DNA from: Janibacter limosus
Lineage (GTDB): Bacteria > Actinomycetota > Actinomycetes > Actinomycetales > Dermatophilaceae
Direction: 5' to 3'
DNA: 64,000 bases
NCBI RefSeq assembly: GCF_004295485.1
Contig: NZ_CP036164.1
Span: forward strand, 2,852,001 to 2,916,000
The translations under genes and the position numbers were made by a program. A model generated the notes under the pieces. That model made no database searches. It saw nothing but the letters and a program-made list of their open reading frames with translations, and was not told the DNA's origin. This document shows positions 8,012-18,481 of this stretch, in pieces. Position 1 is the stretch's first letter. Each line of letters opens with the position of its first letter.

Positions 8012-9030
8012 GCATCCAGCAGGAGCACGAGCAGGAGCACGACACGCGGGTCGCAGAGCTGCTGAGGGCGGCAGCCCCTGAGTCCCATCACTTCGCCGCC
8101 GACGCGATTCGCGGCGCGGGTCTGCGGCGTCGGCGCGCCCGGATCGCGACCCGGCTCTTGGTCGGCTCGGCCAGCGCGCTCATCCTCGTCGGTGGTGTCG
8201 CCGCCTCCGCCTCGTGGTTGCCGGGCGACAGCAGCATCCTCACCTTGGCCGCGGGCGGAGGCGAGACGACGCTGTCGATCCATCCCGGCACCGAGTCCCC
8301 TGTCACGGCCTACACCGTCACCGGCGAGTCCATGGGCGGCGGTCTGACCAAGGTGACGGTCAGCGACCCGAACTCAGGCGACACCGCCGCCACCTTCACC
8401 GCATCCCCCTCGCAGGCCCTCGCCGGGATCGCGCCCAAGCCCAGCCGGGCCGACGACGGGATGTGGCTGGCCGTCGTCCCCGACCAGGTCGCGCCCGTCA
8501 GCGTCACGACCGGGCCCGGCCAGCGCGTCGGCGAGGTGAAGCTGCCGGGGTCGGACCTCCAGGTCGTGGCTATCAACAGCTCCGAGGACAAGGGTGGGGG
8601 CAAGGCTCCGGTCCTCTACTGGACCGGCCCAGAGGCCGGGTCCACGGATGCCGGCGCACGCTTCGAGCACACACAGTTCACCAGCGGTGCGTTCTCCGGC
8701 TACAACCTGACGTGGTCGCCTGATCTGAAGATCTTGGAGTGGGACAACTCGGACGGAACAGCCGGTGGTGGGTATGACAACTCGAGCCCTCAGGAGCCGA
8801 TCCTCGTCATGGAGAGCGCAGACACACCCGGCCGGCCAGACAAGCTCCTCGTCGCCATCATCCCCGCGGGCGCCCAAGACATCCGCGTCATCGACGGGGA
8901 GCGCAACGCCCCCACGTGGACCAGCCCCATCGGGGACGAGGTGGCCGTCATCGCCGACGTCCGTAGCTACAGCAGCGGAGTCCACTGGACGGTTGGCGGG
9001 AAGGCGCACTCCATGATCAACACCCCGTGA
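8008..9030 (+). CDS. Single-pass membrane protein, putative anti-sigma partner
   Basis: A 340-residue protein with a cytoplasmic N-terminus of about 45 residues rich in charged residues (EHDTRVAELLRAA), one membrane segment near 49-70 (LLVGSASALILVGGVAA), and a long extracytoplasmic domain without Cys. Topology and ATGA overlap with the sigma gene are those of sigma/anti-sigma pairs. The N-terminal part lacks a zinc (HxxxCxxC) signature, so classical ZAS activity is not supported. The ectodomain is not recognised. Confidence 0.7.
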   Translation: MSIQQEHEQEHDTRVAELLRAAAPESHHFAADAIRGAGLRRRRARIATRLLVGSASALILVGGVAASASWLPGDSSILTLAAGGGETTLSIHPGTESPVTAYTVTGESMGGGLTKVTVSDPNSGDTAATFTASPSQALAGIAPKPSRADDGMWLAVVPDQVAPVSVTTGPGQRVGEVKLPGSDLQVVAINSSEDKGGGKAPVLYWTGPEAGSTDAGARFEHTQFTSGAFSGYNLTWSPDLKILEWDNSDGTAGGGYDNSSPQEPILVMESADTPGRPDKLLVAIIPAGAQDIRVIDGERNAPTWTSPIGDEVAVIADVRSYSSGVHWTVGGKAHSMINTP

Positions 9031-9069
9031 TCGTTCGGGCCGTCGCCGACCAGGCTGGGTCCAGAGTGG

Positions 9070-9236
9070 GAAGCCCGCTGCCCCGATCACGGAGTACGCC
9101 GACTCGATCGACTCCCACCCGAGCTGGCGGGGTCACCGTCACGTCGTCGCCCGCGGACGACGGCGTCGTGCTGGTGGGCGAGCAGGAGGAGCCGATGAAG
9201 GACTCGATCAACACGTGGTTGGCAGGCCAGGGCTGA
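9070..9236 (+). pseudogene. Degraded copy B of the 3' end of the 6952-7368 lipoprotein gene
   Basis: It aligns with the end of the lipoprotein gene: TACGCCGACTCGATC, then CCACCCGAGCTGG, then after an internal deletion of about 75 bp GGTCACCG, GTCGTGCT, GAGCAGGAGGAGCCG, AAGGACTCGATCA and finally GGCCAGGGCTGA. No complete reading frame with a signal peptide precedes it. It sits directly after the anti-sigma-like gene. Confidence 0.8.
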
Positions 9237-9242
9237 GGCTGC

Positions 9243-9617
9243 TCAGGCCCGAGCCACCTGCGACACCCGCTGGGGTGAGATCTCCAGCAGCGTCGCTGCG
9301 TCACGGACCGTCAGGCCCGCGCCGAGGACGTCGGTGACAGCTTGAGCCAGCTGCCGGGTCGCTGTCGCACGGGCCTCCTCGGCCTCGTGTCGAAGCCGGA
9401 TTGCCTCGTCCACATCGTGCTGGAGCTCCGGTCGCAGCGACGCACGGACCGACACCTCGACCTCGCTCGGATCGACACCGGTCATGGTCGCGACAGCGTC
9501 AGCGACCATGACCGCCGCCTGGTCGAGACGCTTGACCTGGGTAAAGACACCAGGGAACTCCGGGACCTCGATGGCCCACCAGTCCCCGGATCGAACAACC
9601 TGAGCGGTGACCTTCAC
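9243..9617 (-). CDS. hicB: HicB-type antitoxin with C-terminal HTH
   Basis: A 124-residue protein. The N-terminal half has the HicB fold (VTAQVVRSGDWWAIEVPEF then PGVFTQVKRLDQAAVMVADA); a Glu/Ala-rich helix leads to a C-terminal HTH (LTVRDAATLLEISPQRVSQ). The GTG at 9617 overlaps the HicA stop as GTGA. HicB neutralises HicA and typically represses the operon. The order hicA-hicB on the minus strand fits the type II module. Confidence 0.85.
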   Translation of the reverse strand: MKVTAQVVRSGDWWAIEVPEFPGVFTQVKRLDQAAVMVADAVATMTGVDPSEVEVSVRASLRPELQHDVDEAIRLRHEAEEARATATRQLAQAVTDVLGAGLTVRDAATLLEISPQRVSQVARA

Positions 9618-9805
9618 TGGCGTGCTCCCATCTGTTTGAGGATCGATCGCGCAGTCATCTCGTTGATCTCGGCATGGCGCGGAACCACGCTCGATCGCTC
9701 GCCAATCTCCACCTTGGTGTGGCTGCCGCCCTCGCGGATGACCAAATCGAAGCCCTGACGTCGCGCCTCTGCACGCAGCGCCTTGAGGAGATCTCTACGC
9801 TTCAT
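9614..9805 (-). CDS. hicA: HicA-type mRNA interferase toxin
   Basis: A 63-residue dsRBD-like toxin, the usual HicA size. It starts MKRRDLLKALRAEARRQGF and carries the catalytic His in REGGSHTKVEIG, followed by SVVPRHAEINEMTARSILKQMG. HicA cleaves mRNAs independently of ribosomes; HicB, encoded directly downstream with a 4-bp overlap, is its antitoxin. All landmark residues appear intact, so the pair is probably functional. Confidence 0.88.
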   Translation of the reverse strand: MKRRDLLKALRAEARRQGFDLVIREGGSHTKVEIGERSSVVPRHAEINEMTARSILKQMGARQ

Positions 9806-10107
9806 CAGCGTACTTCCAGTTCGCTAGACAGTTCAAGACAAGGGAGATAGACGGCAGTGTCCGACACCTTCCTCGGTCACCTCACTCTGCCTTCGCACGA
9901 CCTCCGTCGACGGGCACCCGGCCCACCTGTGGAAACTCTTCGGCACGGGCTGCTCGCTGTGGAACGACGAAAGCCGGCCAAGACGTGCGGGCTCAGGACA
10001 TCAGGGGGGCGCTGGGTGCCGCCCTCGCCCGCAGCGCCGACCCTCGACTGCACCTGTGCGGCGAAGTGCCCGCCTGAGTGGGCCCGACCAGATGAGGACT
10101 TGTCCTG
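9806..10107. other. Intergenic stretch with no supported gene
   Basis: About 300 bp upstream of hicA. An 83-codon frame exists on the plus strand (9857-10108), but its translation is Arg/Pro-rich, has no recognisable domain and no credible ribosome site, so I do not call it. The hicAB promoter must lie at its left end. The right end runs into remnant copy C. Confidence 0.5.
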
Positions 10108-10272
10108 ACGGCGGTGGACCGTGGCGAGGTCGACGTGATCATCGGAGCGGACGGCCCGACGAAGGGGGTCACCGCCACCTCATCGTCCGCGGACGGCGGC
10201 GTCGTGCTCGTGGGTGAGCAGGAGCAGCCGCTCAAGGACTCGATCAATGCGTGGTTGGCGGACCAGGGCTGA
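10108..10272 (+). pseudogene. Degraded copy C of the 3' end of the 6952-7368 lipoprotein gene
   Basis: About 165 bp closely matching the last third of the lipoprotein gene: GCGGTGGACCGTGGCGAGGT, GACGTGATCATCGGAGC, CGACGAAGGGGGTCACCGCC, GGCGGCGTCGTGCTCGTGGG, and the same ending through TGGCGGACCAGGGCTGA. It is closer to the parent gene than copy B (no internal deletion) and begins abruptly about 80 codons into the parent. The reading frame is still open but has no start or signal peptide. Confidence 0.82.
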
Positions 10273-10312
10273 ACACAGGGCGACCCCGATCAGCGGAGTG
10301 GGGAGGGTCCGT

Positions 10313-10690
10313 CTAGGACTTCACGAGTTGCTCGGCCCGCTGGTGGGAGACGCCCAATACCGTGCCGATGTCGCGGTAGGTGTACTTGGCAGCGTGGAGC
10401 GTGCGCGCAGCCCTACGGGCCTCCGCCGCGGCATCTCGGTTGGCCTTCTGCGCCTCGCTCCGGAGCTCCTCAGAGTTGCGCATGGCCTCACGCACTTCGT
10501 CAGGGATCACCGGGATGACCTCGATCTCGACCTCGCTCTCGGGGACATCGGCCAAGAAAGCAATGGCCTCACGCATCTCGGCCTCGGCCCGGTCCAGACG
10601 ACGCGTCTGACTCACGGCGCCGACCTCGGACGCCTCGAGCGCCCACCACCCGGACCTCGTGTGCTCTGCAGTGACCCGATACGTCGTCAT
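10313..10690 (-). CDS. HicB-like antitoxin with C-terminal HTH, orphaned
   Basis: A 125-residue HicB-like protein starting at the ATG at 10690: TTYRVTAEHTRSGWWALEA, VSQTRRLDRAEAEMREAIA, an acidic strand (SEVEIEVIPVIP), an Ala/Glu helix and an HTH (KYTYRDIGTVLGVSHQRAEQLV). It shares architecture with the HicB at 9243-9617 but is clearly diverged, so it is not a recent duplicate. Its partner hicA upstream is broken (10691-10827), making this an orphan that could act as a transcriptional regulator or neutralise toxins of other loci. Confidence 0.75.
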   Translation of the reverse strand: MTTYRVTAEHTRSGWWALEASEVGAVSQTRRLDRAEAEMREAIAFLADVPESEVEIEVIPVIPDEVREAMRNSEELRSEAQKANRDAAAEARRAARTLHAAKYTYRDIGTVLGVSHQRAEQLVKS

Positions 10691-10827
10691 CGCCACCCAC
10701 CCCTTCCCGAACTCGTCCGCGAACTGGTCGAAGAACTTGCGGGCGGTCACCTCGTATGCGTCCCATGGTCGAGACCATGGGCCTTCGCCGCCTTGGCGAT
10801 CTTCTTCAGCACCGCGGCGCGCTTCAT
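10691..10827 (-). pseudogene. hicA remnant with internal deletion or frameshift
   Basis: From an ATG at 10827 the minus strand reads MKRAAVLKKIAKAAKAHGLD, matching the N-terminus of HicA, then stops after only 26 codons (10747-10749). A HicA-like C-terminal stretch, EVTARKFFDQFADEFGKGW, follows in another frame and ends against the HicB start. The middle, including the catalytic His loop, is missing. A perfect 9-bp inverted repeat with a 2-bp spacer (CCCATGGTC / GACCATGGG, 10762-10781) sits at the break. Confidence 0.7.
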
Positions 10828-10990
10828 CAGCCTAGTCAACCTACGGACAAGGCAAGTGCGGACTTGAAGACGATGCACGCGCTTCTCTGATTCGGCCAGC
10901 ATGCTGCGTGCGATCGCCTGTTTCGGAGACCTGGGTCAGTTGTGGACAGGGCCTCAAGACACCACGATCTTGTGGACGAGAGACAGACTG

Positions 10991-11063
10991 AGCTGGCGAA
11001 GGGACTTGAACCCTCAACCCCCTGTTTACAAGACAGGTGCGCTACCAATTGCGCCACGCCAGC
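10991..11063 (-). tRNA. tRNA-Thr (anticodon TGT)
   Basis: Read on the minus strand this 73-nt sequence folds as a canonical cloverleaf: acceptor GCTGGCG/CGCCAGC with discriminator T, D-arm GCGC/GCGC, anticodon stem CCTGT/ACAGG with loop CTTGTAA (anticodon TGT, reading ACA), and T-arm GAGGG-TTCAAGT-CCCTT. CCA is not encoded. It lies in the intergenic space downstream of the rpf gene. Confidence 0.96.
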
Positions 11064-11137
11064 GAGGCCCGGACACGAAGACCGGGACCGCGGCATCGTA
11101 GCCCGCGGTCCCGGTCGCGATCGAGTCGGTGGTCGAC

Positions 11138-11863
11138 TCAGAGCACGTTGTTGTTGAGATAGGTCTGCAGTCGGGTGGTGGTCTGCGGGCCCCAGGCGCC
11201 GTCGACGTCGGCGCCGACCTTGCGCTGCAGCGCCTTGGTCGTCATCGGGCCGATGATCCCGTCGGGCGAGGCTCCGACCCGGCGCTGCAGGGCCCGCTTG
11301 TCGGCCGAGTCGAGGTAGCCGTTCATGGGGCGACCGCCCCACTTCTCGATGCCGGCGTTGGTCTTGGGGCCCTGGACACCGTCGACGACGAGCTTGCCGT
11401 CCGTGGAGGTGACCGGCGGACGGGTCGTGTCCCGCGAGGGCCGCTCGGTGCCGGTGTAGGGGTCGACAGCCAGACCGTTGGCGACGGTCAGCCCGGCACG
11501 GACGGAGCACACCGGCCACGCGCCGGGGCCCTGCACCTTGAGCACTTCCTGCGCGATCTCGATCTGCTGCGCCCGAGAGGCGCGGTCAGCGGTGTAGGCG
11601 TACTTCTGCCCGCCGAAGCCCTTCCACGTCTGGAAGGAGAACTGCAGTCCGCCGTAGTAGCCGTTGCCGGTGTTGATCGACCAGTTGTTCGTGGACTCGC
11701 AGGTGGCGACGCGGTCCCAGACCGTGTCGGCCGCACCCGCGGTGGAGGCGACCACGAAGCCACCGGCCACCAGGGAGCCGGCAACGACGGCGCCGCCGGC
11801 GATGCGCAGGCGGCGGCCACGTCTGGAGACGGGCTGGTCCGGGAAGTCATTGGTGCTGAACAT
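11138..11863 (-). CDS. Rpf-like resuscitation-promoting factor with peptidoglycan-binding C-terminus
   Basis: A 241-residue exported protein. Residues 1-46 contain twin-Arg-like charges and a hydrophobic signal (GGAVVAGSLVAGGFVVASTAG). The transglycosylase-like Rpf domain follows: [20 protein letters not shown] with the catalytic Glu in CES, GYYGGLQFSFQTWKGFGG, and [11 protein letters not shown]. The C-terminus holds two to three imperfect peptidoglycan-binding-like repeats ([41 protein letters not shown]). It is expected to cleave peptidoglycan and promote growth resumption. It is a tandem paralogue of the gene at 12119-12913, separated from it by a terminator. The ATG at 11863 precedes the signal; longer in-frame starts lack support. 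Confidence 0.9.
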   Translation of the reverse strand: MFSTNDFPDQPVSRRGRRLRIAGGAVVAGSLVAGGFVVASTAGAADTVWDRVATCESTNNWSINTGNGYYGGLQFSFQTWKGFGGQKYAYTADRASRAQQIEIAQEVLKVQGPGAWPVCSVRAGLTVANGLAVDPYTGTERPSRDTTRPPVTSTDGKLVVDGVQGPKTNAGIEKWGGRPMNGYLDSADKRALQRRVGASPDGIIGPMTTKALQRKVGADVDGAWGPQTTTRLQTYLNNNVL

Positions 11864-12033
11864 GAAGAGTCCTCGTGTCGGCGAAGCACGGGCAGGGGGT
11901 CCCCCGTGCAGGTCCGAGAGCGACGCTAAGGACTCAGCAGTCACACAGACAACACCTGCCACGTAAATACATACCTGTAACTCAAGACCCTTCGTCACCT
12001 CGCGCACCGGCTCCACAACCCCCTCCACGCACG

Positions 12034-12075
12034 TCGAAGGGGGGTCCGCACCGTATGGTGCGAACCCCCCTTCGA
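12034..12075 (-). terminator. Hairpin terminator downstream of the second rpf gene
   Basis: Two 19-nt arms with a single mismatch around a 4-nt loop (GTAT). The outer arms are TCGAAGGGGGGT and ACCCCCCTTCGA. It lies between the stop of the rpf gene at 12119 and the promoter of the one starting at 11863. It has no long U-tract, as is usual for high-GC terminators. It also contains two oppositely oriented copies of the window's over-represented word CGAAGGGRG. Confidence 0.75.
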
Positions 12076-12118
12076 GCAGGTGATGGGCTGGTGGACCAGC
12101 CGGTCAGCCGTGCGTCGC

Positions 12119-12913
12119 TCAGCGAGCGTTGAGGTGGTTCTGGAGGGCCTTGGTGGTCTGCGGGCCCCAGATGCCGTCCTGGGTGGCGCCGACGACCGAC
12201 TGCAGCGCAGTGGTGGTCTTCGGGCCGATGATGCCGTCCTGGATCGTGCCGACCTTGGCCTGGAGGGCCTTGACGTCGGTGGCGCTCAGGACGCCGTCCT
12301 GGGCGGTGCCGACCCAGCTCTCGATGCCGGCGTTGGTCTTGGGACCACGGATCCCGTCGACGACGAGCGCGCCAGCGGCCGGGGTGCGGACCTCGGAGCG
12401 CGAGGGGGCCTGCGGGGCCGGAGCGGCCTGCGGGGCCGGAGCCTGCGCCTTGGGGGCGGGGGCCGGGGCCGGCTTGGGGGCCGGGGCCGGCGCCGGTGCG
12501 GTCGAGCCGCCACCGGTCATGCCGTTGGCCTTGGTCAGGCCGGCCTTCTGCGAGCAGACGGGCCACGCGCCGGGACCCTGCGTCTGCAGCACCTTCTGCG
12601 CGATCTCGATCTGCTGGGCCTTGCTGGCCTGGTTGGCGTTGGCCGCGTACTTGCCACCACCGAAGCCCTGCCACGTCTGCGTGGTGAACTGCAGGCCGCC
12701 GTAGAAGCCGTTGCCGGTGTTGATCGACCAGTTGCCACCGCTCTCGCACGCGGCGACGGCATCCCAGACGTTGGAGTTGGTGGAGGCGGACGCGCTCTGC
12801 GCGGTCGCCATCGAGCCGAGAGCGACCGACGCGCCGGCCACGGCCACGCCGGCGATGCGGCGGCGGGCCGGCGAGGACTTCTCAACCATGGAGTGCTTGG
12901 GGGAGTAGAACAT
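12119..12913 (-). CDS. Rpf-like resuscitation-promoting factor, Pro/Ala-linker form
   Basis: A 264-residue exported protein. A signal peptide of about 42 residues ([20 protein letters not shown]) precedes the Rpf domain: [20 protein letters not shown] (catalytic Glu in CESGGNW), [20 protein letters not shown] and [16 protein letters not shown] Pro/Ala/Lys low-complexity linker (about residues 140-185) leads to three peptidoglycan-binding-like repeats ([38 protein letters not shown]). GGAAGGA lies 11 bases before the ATG at 12913. The domain layout equals that of its downstream neighbour with a longer linker, so the two likely arose by duplication and act in the cell wall. Confidence 0.9.
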   Translation of the reverse strand: MFYSPKHSMVEKSSPARRRIAGVAVAGASVALGSMATAQSASASTNSNVWDAVAACESGGNWSINTGNGFYGGLQFTTQTWQGFGGGKYAANANQASKAQQIEIAQKVLQTQGPGAWPVCSQKAGLTKANGMTGGGSTAPAPAPAPKPAPAPAPKAQAPAPQAAPAPQAPSRSEVRTPAAGALVVDGIRGPKTNAGIESWVGTAQDGVLSATDVKALQAKVGTIQDGIIGPKTTTALQSVVGATQDGIWGPQTTKALQNHLNAR

Positions 12914-13056
12914 TCGGTGGTGATTCCTTCCACGAGGTTCAGGGGGGCTTCGTGGTGAAGCTGCCAGAAGGTCTGGCGTCATTCGCGGACGGCGGGAACG
13001 TTACCTTCCCGTGACCTAACGAGTCAAACAGAGGTCAGCAGGACCCCTGCGCGGAG

Positions 13057-14702
13057 TCAGACGATGTCCCAGCCATCGTCGTCCCGACCCACGCCGTCCT
13101 GCGCCACCGTGGCCCGGCGCCGTTGTGCCACAGGGGCATCCAGTGGGGCGGCGAGCCGATCACCCAAGGTGTTGCCCGTGGCCACGGCCATGATCACGCC
13201 GAAGGCGCCGAGCACGCTGAAGAGGCCGGCCGTCGAGTTGGCCCCGTCGGCGACGGTCGACTGGCTGCTCATGTGATAGAGCCCGATGAAGATCGCCAGA
13301 CCGGGGTAGAGGCCGAAGGATGCCGGCACGGACAGCGTCAGTGCTGGCGCGTCCATCCGCAGCGCGACGTAGCGCGCGAGGAAGCCGATGGCCACGGCTG
13401 CGACACCGGTCGCGGTGACCCGGCCGATACCCAGGTGCACGAGACCGGCCGCGGTCGCGACACCGATGGTGCACAGGACCGCCGAGGGGAGCATCATGCG
13501 CCGGCTCCCCTGCAGGGTGATCGAGCCCGCGAGGCCGATGAGCGCCGACCCACCGAGGACCAGCGGCAGGCTGGCCGAGGCCCAGGCGAGCTTGTCCAGC
13601 GGCGGTGGGGTGAGCCCCAGGTCGAGCAGCTCGCCGAGCTGGAGCGACAGTCCCAGCCCACCCGCGACACCGACGATCAGGCCGAAGGTGTGCAGCAGCA
13701 CGGCGAAGAGTCGGGCCGTGCCCGTGACGGGGAAGCCCGACAGCACGTCCTCCATCGCGGAGATCAGGGTGCGCGAGGGCAGCAGGGCGACGATCCCACC
13801 GGCGACGATGAAGGCGAAGTCCGCCGGTGAGATCGGTATCAGGTCGTAGGTGCCCAGGATGTAGGAGCTGAAGGCGATCAGCGTGGCCGTGGCCCCACCG
13901 AGCGCCCCGAGGTAGAAGTCGGGCAGGTTGAGCCGGTGGACGAGCCCGGCCAGCAGGATCGTCACGCAGGCCGCGACCGCGGCCACGACGACACCCGGCA
14001 GGCTCGCGCCGAGGATCAGCGCGACACCACCGGCGACACCACCCTCGGCGAGGGTGACGAACCAGTGCGACCACATGCGGGGGGCGCGGGAGATCTCGCG
14101 CAGCTGGGTGTCGGCCTGCTCGACGTCGATCTCGCCGGAGACCAGGTCGTCGACGAGGGCGTGCGTCATGGCCAGTCGCGCGTAGTCCAGTCGTGGCTGG
14201 CGCACGACCCGCAACCTCGAGATCGTCTGGCCCGACGTCGTGCGGCACTGCAGGTGCATCGACTGCATCGTCAGGTCGACGTCGAGGTCCTCCAGACCGG
14301 CGGCCACGCAGACCGCGATGGTCGCGGACTCCACGCCGGCCGCGCTGGACCCGGAGCGCAGCATCAGCTCGGCCACCCGCAGGGCCAACTCCATCGCGTG
14401 GGCGGCGGCACGCTCCTCGGCGACGGCTCGGGTGACACGCGGGTCGCGGTAGGGAGTGCCGCGCAAGGAGCCACGCAGCGGGATCGTCTCGGTCGGCTGC
14501 TCGCCGCGCAGCGTCGGACGCCGCCTGGGCTTGGGCTGCGGGTGCTGGGGGATCGCACCGGTCTGCGGCTCGCTGCGCCGCTCTGGTCGGCGGCGCGGCT
14601 TCGGGGACGGACCCTGGGGCTGGGCACCGGCGTCGCCCTCGACGCGTTGCGCCGGCCGGCGCCTCGGCCTCGAGCCGTGGGGAGGGGGCGGAGGCGGCGT
14701 GG

Positions 14703-14706
<4 letters not shown>
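13057..14706 (-). CDS. ThrE-family threonine/serine exporter
   Basis: A 549-residue membrane protein. An unusual N-terminal tail of about 95 residues is rich in Pro, Arg and Gln (PPPPPPHGSRPRRRP). A DUF1212-type N-terminal half follows, with conserved MELALRVAELMLRSGSSAAG and ISRLRVVRQPRLDYARL, then about ten membrane segments including the DUF3815-type C-terminal half. ThrE exports threonine and serine in corynebacteria. Its ATG overlaps the stop of the upstream Ser/Thr kinase gene (ATGA), so the kinase and the exporter are probably co-translated; the basic, disordered N-terminal tail is a plausible phosphorylation region, which is inference. Confidence 0.88.
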
Positions 14707-16457
<1,751 letters not shown>

Positions 16458-16527
16458 GCCCCCAAGAGTAGAAGGCTTCGCATGGGAGGTGTCGGAGCAT
16501 CGCCTGTATGCCTCCTGAGGGATCGAC

Positions 16528-16956
16528 CTACTGGGTGATGTAGGCCTCGAGCTGGTCGCGCTCGGCCGCCAGGTCGCGGATGCGGTGCGCCACGACGTCA
16601 CCGATGCTCACGATGGCCACGAGCTTGCCCTCCCGCACCACGGGGACGTGCCGGATGCGGCGCTCGGTCATCTGGGTCGCGAGGTCCCTGACCTCGTCGT
16701 GCTCGCCGCAGGTGTGGACCTGAGCCGTCATGATCGCGCTCACCGGGCCCTCGAGGACCGAGACGCCGTCACGATGGATACCCCGCACCACGTCGCGCTC
16801 GGAGACGATGCCGTCGACGCTGCCCTCACCAGAGGAGACCACCACGGCACCGATGCGGTGCTCCGCCAGCAGGGCGAGGAGCTCGCCGACGGAGGAGTCC
16901 GGCGTCACGGTCACGACGTCGGTGCCCTTGTTGCGCAGCACATCCGAGATCTTCAT
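16528..16956 (-). CDS. Tandem CBS-domain protein
   Basis: A 142-residue stand-alone pair of CBS motifs: residues 1-58 (DVVTVTPDSSVGELLALLAE then GAVVVSSGEGSVDGIVSERD) and 70-128 (VHTCGEHDEVRDLATQM then RHVPVVREGKLVAIVSIGDV). Small proteins of this layout (mycobacterial Hrp1 type) sense adenine nucleotides or redox state, but the ligand here is unknown. It stands alone on the minus strand, divergent from otsA, with about 85 bp shared for promoters. Confidence 0.85.
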   Translation of the reverse strand: MKISDVLRNKGTDVVTVTPDSSVGELLALLAEHRIGAVVVSSGEGSVDGIVSERDVVRGIHRDGVSVLEGPVSAIMTAQVHTCGEHDEVRDLATQMTERRIRHVPVVREGKLVAIVSIGDVVAHRIRDLAAERDQLEAYITQ

Positions 16957-17042
16957 GTATCGACGTTAGTCGTCCGGGAGCATCAGGGGAAGGGTTGACG
17001 GGTACATAGGGTGGACCCAACAACCTCCGGAGGTGCACACCC

Positions 17043-18479
17043 GTGCCACGCCAACGCACATTCGACCTCGTCATCGCCGCCAACAGACTGCCGGTCGACC
17101 GCGTCGTCACCCCCGATGGGCGCAGCGAGTGGCACCGCTCCCCCGGCGGTCTGGTCACCGCCATGGACTCGGTGATGCGGGGACGCGAGGGCGCCTGGGT
17201 CGGGTGGGCGGGCGAGGCAGGTGAGGCTCCCGCTCCCTTCGAGGAGTCGGGCATGTGGCTGCACCCCGTGCCCCTCTCGGAGGAGGAGCTCACGACCTTC
17301 TACGAGGGCTTCAGCAACGACACCCTGTGGCCGATCTACCACGACGTCATCGTGCCGGCCCACTTCCACCGTGAGTGGTGGCAGGACTACGAGCGGGTCA
17401 ACGAGCGCTTCGCCGAGGCCGTGTGCAAGGTCGCGGCGAAGGGGGCGAAGGTCTGGATCCACGACTACCAGCTCCAGCTCGTCCCGGCGATGGTGCGCGC
17501 GCTGCGGCCCGACCTGCGCATCGGCTGGTTCAACCACATCCCCTTCCCCCCGGTCGAGCTCTTCGCCCAGCTGCCGTGGCGCTCGCGGATCATCGACGGG
17601 CTCCTCGGTGCCGACTACCTGGGCTTCCAGCGGGCCACGGACGCGCAGAACTTCGTCCGGGCCGCCCGCCAGCTCGACGGCCGCGCGACGCGCGGCGACA
17701 CCGTGACGACCCAGGACGCCGACGGCACGGACCGGGTGGTGCGCGCCTCGGCGGTCCCCATCAGCATCGACTACGTGGGCCTCGAGGAGCTGGCCAAGAG
17801 CGACGCCGTCCAGGCCCGCGCCGCGGAGATCCGCACCTCCCTGGGCGACCCCGACATCGTCCTGCTGGGGATCGACCGCCTCGACTACACCAAGGGCATC
17901 CGCCACCGCCTCAAGGCCTACGAGGAGCTGCTGGCGCAGGACACCTTCCGGCCGCCCGAGGTGACCTTCGTGCAGGTGGCGACCCCGAGCCGTGAGCGCG
18001 TGGGGGCCTACAAGGACCTGCGCTCCGAGGTCGAGGCGACGGTCGGGCGGATCAACGGCACCTACTCCGCGCTCGGCTCCCCCGCCGTGCACTACCTGCA
18101 CCAGAGCTACCCGCGTGACGAGATGGCCGCGCTCTTCCAGGTGGCGGACGTCATGCTCGTCACCCCGCTGCGCGATGGCATGAACCTCGTGGCCAAGGAG
18201 TACGTCACCTGCCGGCACGACCTGGGCGGCGCGCTGGTGCTCAGCGAGTTCACCGGAGCCTGGCACGAGCTGCAGCAGGCCTTCGTGTGCAACCCGCACG
18301 ACATCGAGGGGCTGAAGCAGACCATGCTGCGCGCCATCAGCACCGACCCCAAGGACAAGCGTCGCCTCATGCGCGCCTCCCGCCGTCGCGTGGCCGAGCA
18401 CGACGTGCAGCGGTGGGCCGACCGCTTCCTCACCAACCTCGAGATGGCACCCGAGCGACCCCCGGCGAAGGGGGCCTGA
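17043..18479 (+). CDS. otsA: Trehalose-6-phosphate synthase
   Basis: A 478-residue GT20 enzyme making trehalose-6-phosphate from an NDP-glucose and glucose-6-phosphate. Visible motifs are LVIAANRLPVDR, SPGGLVTAMDSVM, WIHDYQLQLVPAMVR, GWFNHIPFPP, IDRLDYTKGIRHRL and the nucleotide-sugar loop LRDGMNLVAKEYV. Length equals that of bacterial OtsA. The GTG at 17043 follows a clear GGAGGTG ribosome site at 17026-17034. OtsB starts 3 bases after the stop. Confidence 0.95.
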   Translation: MPRQRTFDLVIAANRLPVDRVVTPDGRSEWHRSPGGLVTAMDSVMRGREGAWVGWAGEAGEAPAPFEESGMWLHPVPLSEEELTTFYEGFSNDTLWPIYHDVIVPAHFHREWWQDYERVNERFAEAVCKVAAKGAKVWIHDYQLQLVPAMVRALRPDLRIGWFNHIPFPPVELFAQLPWRSRIIDGLLGADYLGFQRATDAQNFVRAARQLDGRATRGDTVTTQDADGTDRVVRASAVPISIDYVGLEELAKSDAVQARAAEIRTSLGDPDIVLLGIDRLDYTKGIRHRLKAYEELLAQDTFRPPEVTFVQVATPSRERVGAYKDLRSEVEATVGRINGTYSALGSPAVHYLHQSYPRDEMAALFQVADVMLVTPLRDGMNLVAKEYVTCRHDLGGALVLSEFTGAWHELQQAFVCNPHDIEGLKQTMLRAISTDPKDKRRLMRASRRRVAEHDVQRWADRFLTNLEMAPERPPAKGA

Positions 18480-18481
18480 CG

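Noticed and set aside
9857..10108. 83-codon plus-strand frame upstream of hicA
   Set aside because: No homology, no ribosome site and odd composition; it runs into remnant copy C.
7369..10272. Integrative element with att sites
   Set aside because: Repeated 3' ends are present but no integrase, excisionase or tRNA target accompanies them, and copy B carries an internal deletion; kept only as a hypothesis in the findings.
11864..12033. Possible c-di-AMP (ydaO) riboswitch before the rpf genes
   Set aside because: Such switches often precede actinobacterial rpf genes, and the leader has a GGGGGACC-like segment, but the GGGGTGAA element and the expected helices were not found here or before the second rpf gene (12914-13056).
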